A DNA stretch of 64,000 nucleotides, taken from positions 62,001-126,000 of the forward strand of contig SCOE01000003.1 in assembly GCA_005503065.1 (NCBI GenBank). Direction: 5' to 3'. A model generated the notes under the pieces. That model did not search any database. It had not been told where the DNA came from and was given only the letters and a program-made list of their open reading frames with translations. Source of the DNA: Comamonadaceae bacterium ALPHA2B (GTDB taxonomy: Bacteria > Pseudomonadota > Gammaproteobacteria > Burkholderiales > Burkholderiaceae_C). The position numbers and the translations under genes were made by a program. Shown here piece after piece: positions 62,140 through 64,000 of the stretch. Every line of letters begins with the position of its first letter. The first letter of the stretch is position 1.

Positions 62140-62164
62140 CCTCGACTCCCCACGGGGCCGCCCC

Positions 62165-62184
62165 TATACTGTATGTATGTCCAG
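62165..62184 (+). promoter_or_regulatory. -10 box and LexA (SOS) box of the UmuD-like gene
   Basis: TATACT (62165-62170) is a good -10 box. CTGT-ATGTATGT-CCAG (62169-62184) matches the LexA consensus CTGT-N8-ACAG with one mismatch and overlaps both the -10 box and the start codon at 62177. The transcription start expected from the -10 is the A of that ATG, so the mRNA is probably leaderless. Confidence 0.7.
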
Positions 62185-62764
62185 TATCCCCGTGCCAGTG
62201 CTTGCCAGGCCTATCCATGTGGCCCAGCTCAGCGCTTGCGTGCGAGCCGGGTTTCCCTCTCCTGCCGAAGACTTGGGCGCCAAGCGCGTGGACGTTCTGG
62301 AGCAACTGCTCATACACCCTGCCGCGAGCTACTGGTTAACTGTTCGAGGCAACAGCATGAGAGAGCACGGGATCTGGGACCGGGACACCCTTCTCGTGGA
62401 CCGCGCCATTCGCCCTGCTCACGGGCACATTGTGGTTGCCGTGCTCGACAACGAGTTCACCTGTAAGTACCTCTACAAGCGCTCTGGTGTGGTGAAGCTC
62501 AAGGCTGGCAACCCCAAGGTCGGCGTGGGCCTCCCCCTTGTGCACATGCTGATAACCGGCTTCTTCGGCTTCGTGTTCGTTCTGGGCTTCCTGGCGAACG
62601 TTTGGGACGGCATGTACACCCGAGGTGGAGCCGGCCTCAACTTCATGGGCGCCATGTTCTTTGCGGCCCTCGCCTTCTTCAGCCTTCGGGCCTTCCTGCG
62701 CAGCCTGAGGGTGTTCAGGGACGGCGCAAAGGTGCGCTCCCTACCAGGCGCAGTGCTCCTGTAG
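62177..62764 (+). CDS. UmuD-like S24 peptidase fused to a two-helix membrane domain
   Basis: 195 residues. Residues 1-115 align with UmuD: self-cleavage site Ala24-Gly25 in RAGFPSPAEDL, catalytic Ser60 in VRGNSM and Lys97 in EFTCKYL, at the same residue numbers as E. coli UmuD, which supports the start at 62177. From about 116 on the UmuD C-terminal strand is missing and replaced by two hydrophobic helices (about 119-143, LVHMLITGFFGFVFVLGFLANVW; 155-175) and a basic tail. There is no umuC downstream. The protein may be a membrane-anchored, RecA-cleavable protease or repressor partner; it has no DNA-binding domain. Confidence 0.8.
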   Translation: MSSIPVPVLARPIHVAQLSACVRAGFPSPAEDLGAKRVDVLEQLLIHPAASYWLTVRGNSMREHGIWDRDTLLVDRAIRPAHGHIVVAVLDNEFTCKYLYKRSGVVKLKAGNPKVGVGLPLVHMLITGFFGFVFVLGFLANVWDGMYTRGGAGLNFMGAMFFAALAFFSLRAFLRSLRVFRDGAKVRSLPGAVLL

Positions 62765-62788
62765 CGACTAAACCCTCTCTACTCCTGC

Positions 62789-62811
62789 CAACGGCCCTAC
62801 GGGGCCGTTTT
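62789..62811 (+). terminator. Terminator after the UmuD-like gene
   Basis: AACGGCCC-TACG-GGGCCGTT followed by TTTTC; eight-base-pair stem with a tetraloop, a clear intrinsic terminator. Confidence 0.85.
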
Positions 62812-62838
62812 TCATTGGTGAGACGAACGAATACCTGA

Positions 62839-62946
62839 GCGGGATTTATGGTCAATAGATTTTTGAGATTTAGCTGCACTTTCCTTCAAAAGTGTGGCGC
62901 GGGAATTACGTCAATAGCTTTGTAGCGCAGGAATTACAGTCAATAG
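62839..62946 (+). repeat. Three iteron-like direct repeats
   Basis: GCGGGATTTATGGTCAATAG (62839), GCGGGAATTACGTCAATAG (62899) and GCAGGAATTACAGTCAATAG (62927): 19-20 bp, same orientation, conserved GTCAATAG 3' half. They lie in the 289-bp AT-rich gap before the gene at 63054. The layout suits binding sites of a replication or partition protein, or a transcription factor. No other gene is seen in this gap. Confidence 0.65.
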
Positions 62947-63053
62947 CAATATTTTCAACCGTTGCATTTAATCAACTATTTCAAATTAAAGTTGACGAAA
63001 AATACCCATTTCCTGTTAACTATACAGACCGCAACACATGAAAGGAATACGGT

Positions 63054-63839
63054 ATGAAAAAAATTGAAATCTCCGAGCGTCACGCTACCTATGCTAAAGC
63101 AGTTTCTTTGGTTATGAACTACAACAACCGGGTCAACAAGCATCTTGGCGTCTGTGCTTACGCATTGAACAATGTGATCGTCGACCAAGAATGGAAGAAT
63201 AGCGCCGACTTCGCTCAATATCTCCTCGATAACGACGAACCTGAAGCATTTCTCAAGTTTTTTGGGAACAAGCCTTTTGTCTTGCAAGAAGACATGTACA
63301 AGGCTTTGAAGCTCCGGCCAGAAAGCTACGCAGAATTGTTGAGCGACTGCTATTGTTTTAGTTGGACTAAAGATCGTAAAGACTTGATTGAAAGCTTCTT
63401 CGAGGAATTTGCGCCGCAACTTAAGCAGGTGCCGGGCAGCTTCTTGCCGGACCGCCACCGTTCCAACAAGCCTCTAATTTTGAAGCTTCTGTTAAAGGAT
63501 TCTAATTACGTGATTTATTTGGCTGATCAAGACTTGGAAGACGCAGTGAAAGTGAATCCCAAATGCTTGGAGCACAAGACCTCCAAGATCACTGGCAGTA
63601 TCACCCTCATGCGTAAGCTTTGTACCGCCAATCCTGAGTGCGCCGTCTATGCCTGCTCTCCTATCACCACCAAGGCCGGCGTGAAGCGCGAGGACAGCAA
63701 CGACGAAAAGAAGCGCAAGGTGAATGCCTGGCTTACTGGCACGGGTGAGAGGAAGGCGCTGAACAACGCAAGTGGTGGTGGAGTGGTAAGGGTTGCCACC
63801 CCCAAGAACACGCCTCCCAAGCCCAAGTTCAAGATTTAA
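63054..63839 (+). CDS. Unknown helical protein of the element
   Basis: 261 residues; AAAGGA site 8 bp before the ATG and a TTGACG -35-like box at 62992. The protein is largely helical and rich in Lys/Asp/Leu; parts such as SNKPLILKLLLKDSNYVIYLADQDLEDAVK vaguely resemble DUF4116 helix pairs, not enough for assignment. The C-terminal 60 residues are basic, Gly/Asn/Pro-rich and end KPKFKI, looking disordered. It is followed 10 bp later by another gene with an AAGGAG site. Confidence 0.65.
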   Translation: MKKIEISERHATYAKAVSLVMNYNNRVNKHLGVCAYALNNVIVDQEWKNSADFAQYLLDNDEPEAFLKFFGNKPFVLQEDMYKALKLRPESYAELLSDCYCFSWTKDRKDLIESFFEEFAPQLKQVPGSFLPDRHRSNKPLILKLLLKDSNYVIYLADQDLEDAVKVNPKCLEHKTSKITGSITLMRKLCTANPECAVYACSPITTKAGVKREDSNDEKKRKVNAWLTGTGERKALNNASGGGVVRVATPKNTPPKPKFKI

Positions 63840-63849
63840 GGAGCAAATA

Positions 63850-64000
63850 ATGACACGAATCGTCCAAGCATATATGCCAAAAAACGATAGTTACAAGTCG
63901 ACCAAAAATTGTTTGTTTCAGGTCAATGCACTTCGCAAGCTGGGCATTGTCATTGACGGCGAGCTTACTTTGACGGCCGAGGGCAATTACAACGTTGACG
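63850..64000 (+). CDS. Unknown protein, 3' end beyond window
   Basis: The ATG at 63850 follows AAGGAG at good spacing and the frame is open to the window edge: 50 residues starting MTRIVQAYMPKNDSYKST, with QVNALRKLGIVIDGELTLT. No family recognised. It is in an operon with the preceding gene by position. Confidence 0.6.
   Translation, partial: MTRIVQAYMPKNDSYKSTKNCLFQVNALRKLGIVIDGELTLTAEGNYNVD

Noticed and set aside
62177-62764. Reading the UmuD-like gene as part of a umuDC mutagenesis operon
   Set aside because: A terminator follows directly, no umuC is present, and the C-terminus is replaced by membrane helices.

Overview
This window is chromosomal DNA of a high-GC betaproteobacterium, most likely a member of the Comamonadaceae (Acidovorax / Variovorax / Hydrogenophaga / Xylophilus type). 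Three things point there: protein content and gene order (a pmd-type protocatechuate 4,5-cleavage operon, a rubredoxin-pilGHIJ-chpA cluster, pyrR-pyrB-pyrC'), orphan tripartite-tricarboxylate (Bug) binding proteins, and many copies of two short intergenic repeat families that I recognise from this family: a GCTAT...ATAGC plus CGCCCG..CGGGCG hairpin, and a TGACCCCCACGCTC... element. The window was read by eye; no searches were run.

Layout. 1-2700: the truncated end of a ketosynthase gene, its acyl carrier protein, a PAP2 phosphatase and a DUF1841 protein. 2770-12910: an aromatic-catabolism region. A GTG-start LysR regulator is divergent from an operon that encodes protocatechuate 4,5-dioxygenase (ligAB), the CHMS dehydrogenase (ligC), PDC hydrolase (ligI), oxalomesaconate hydratase (ligJ) and CHA aldolase (ligK). 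Together these take protocatechuate to pyruvate and oxaloacetate. A Bug binding protein is embedded in the operon and a leaderless periplasmic-binding-fold protein heads it. 13000-23060: cytochrome c4, a MoxR/VWA pair, then the TamA/TamB outer-membrane assembly module. 23070-25830: small orphan genes, tRNA-Arg, and two paralogous candidate sRNAs with exposed CUCCUCC loops. 25900-32370: acyltransferase, pyrimidine genes (pyrC', pyrB, pyrR, ruvX, algH) and a photolyase. 32430-42490: a type IV pilus chemosensory (Chp) cluster with rubredoxin. 42600-59260: housekeeping genes (thiD, hemL, purH, fis, dusB, ychF, dsbC, M61 peptidase, enoyl-CoA hydratase, ECF sigma factor and partner).

59390-64000: after a tRNA-Met and its terminator the composition falls abruptly to AT-rich, codon use changes, and nearly all genes are unknown. 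This is the left part of an acquired element running off the window. It has a four-gene operon with overlapping stop/start codons (an HTH-ankyrin protein, a DUF4116-like protein and two unknowns). Next comes an SOS-boxed, apparently leaderless UmuD-like protease whose C-terminus is replaced by a two-helix membrane domain, then an intergenic region with three iteron-like repeats, then further unknown genes. I regard this element, and the sRNA pair near 24 kb, as the most novel parts of the window.
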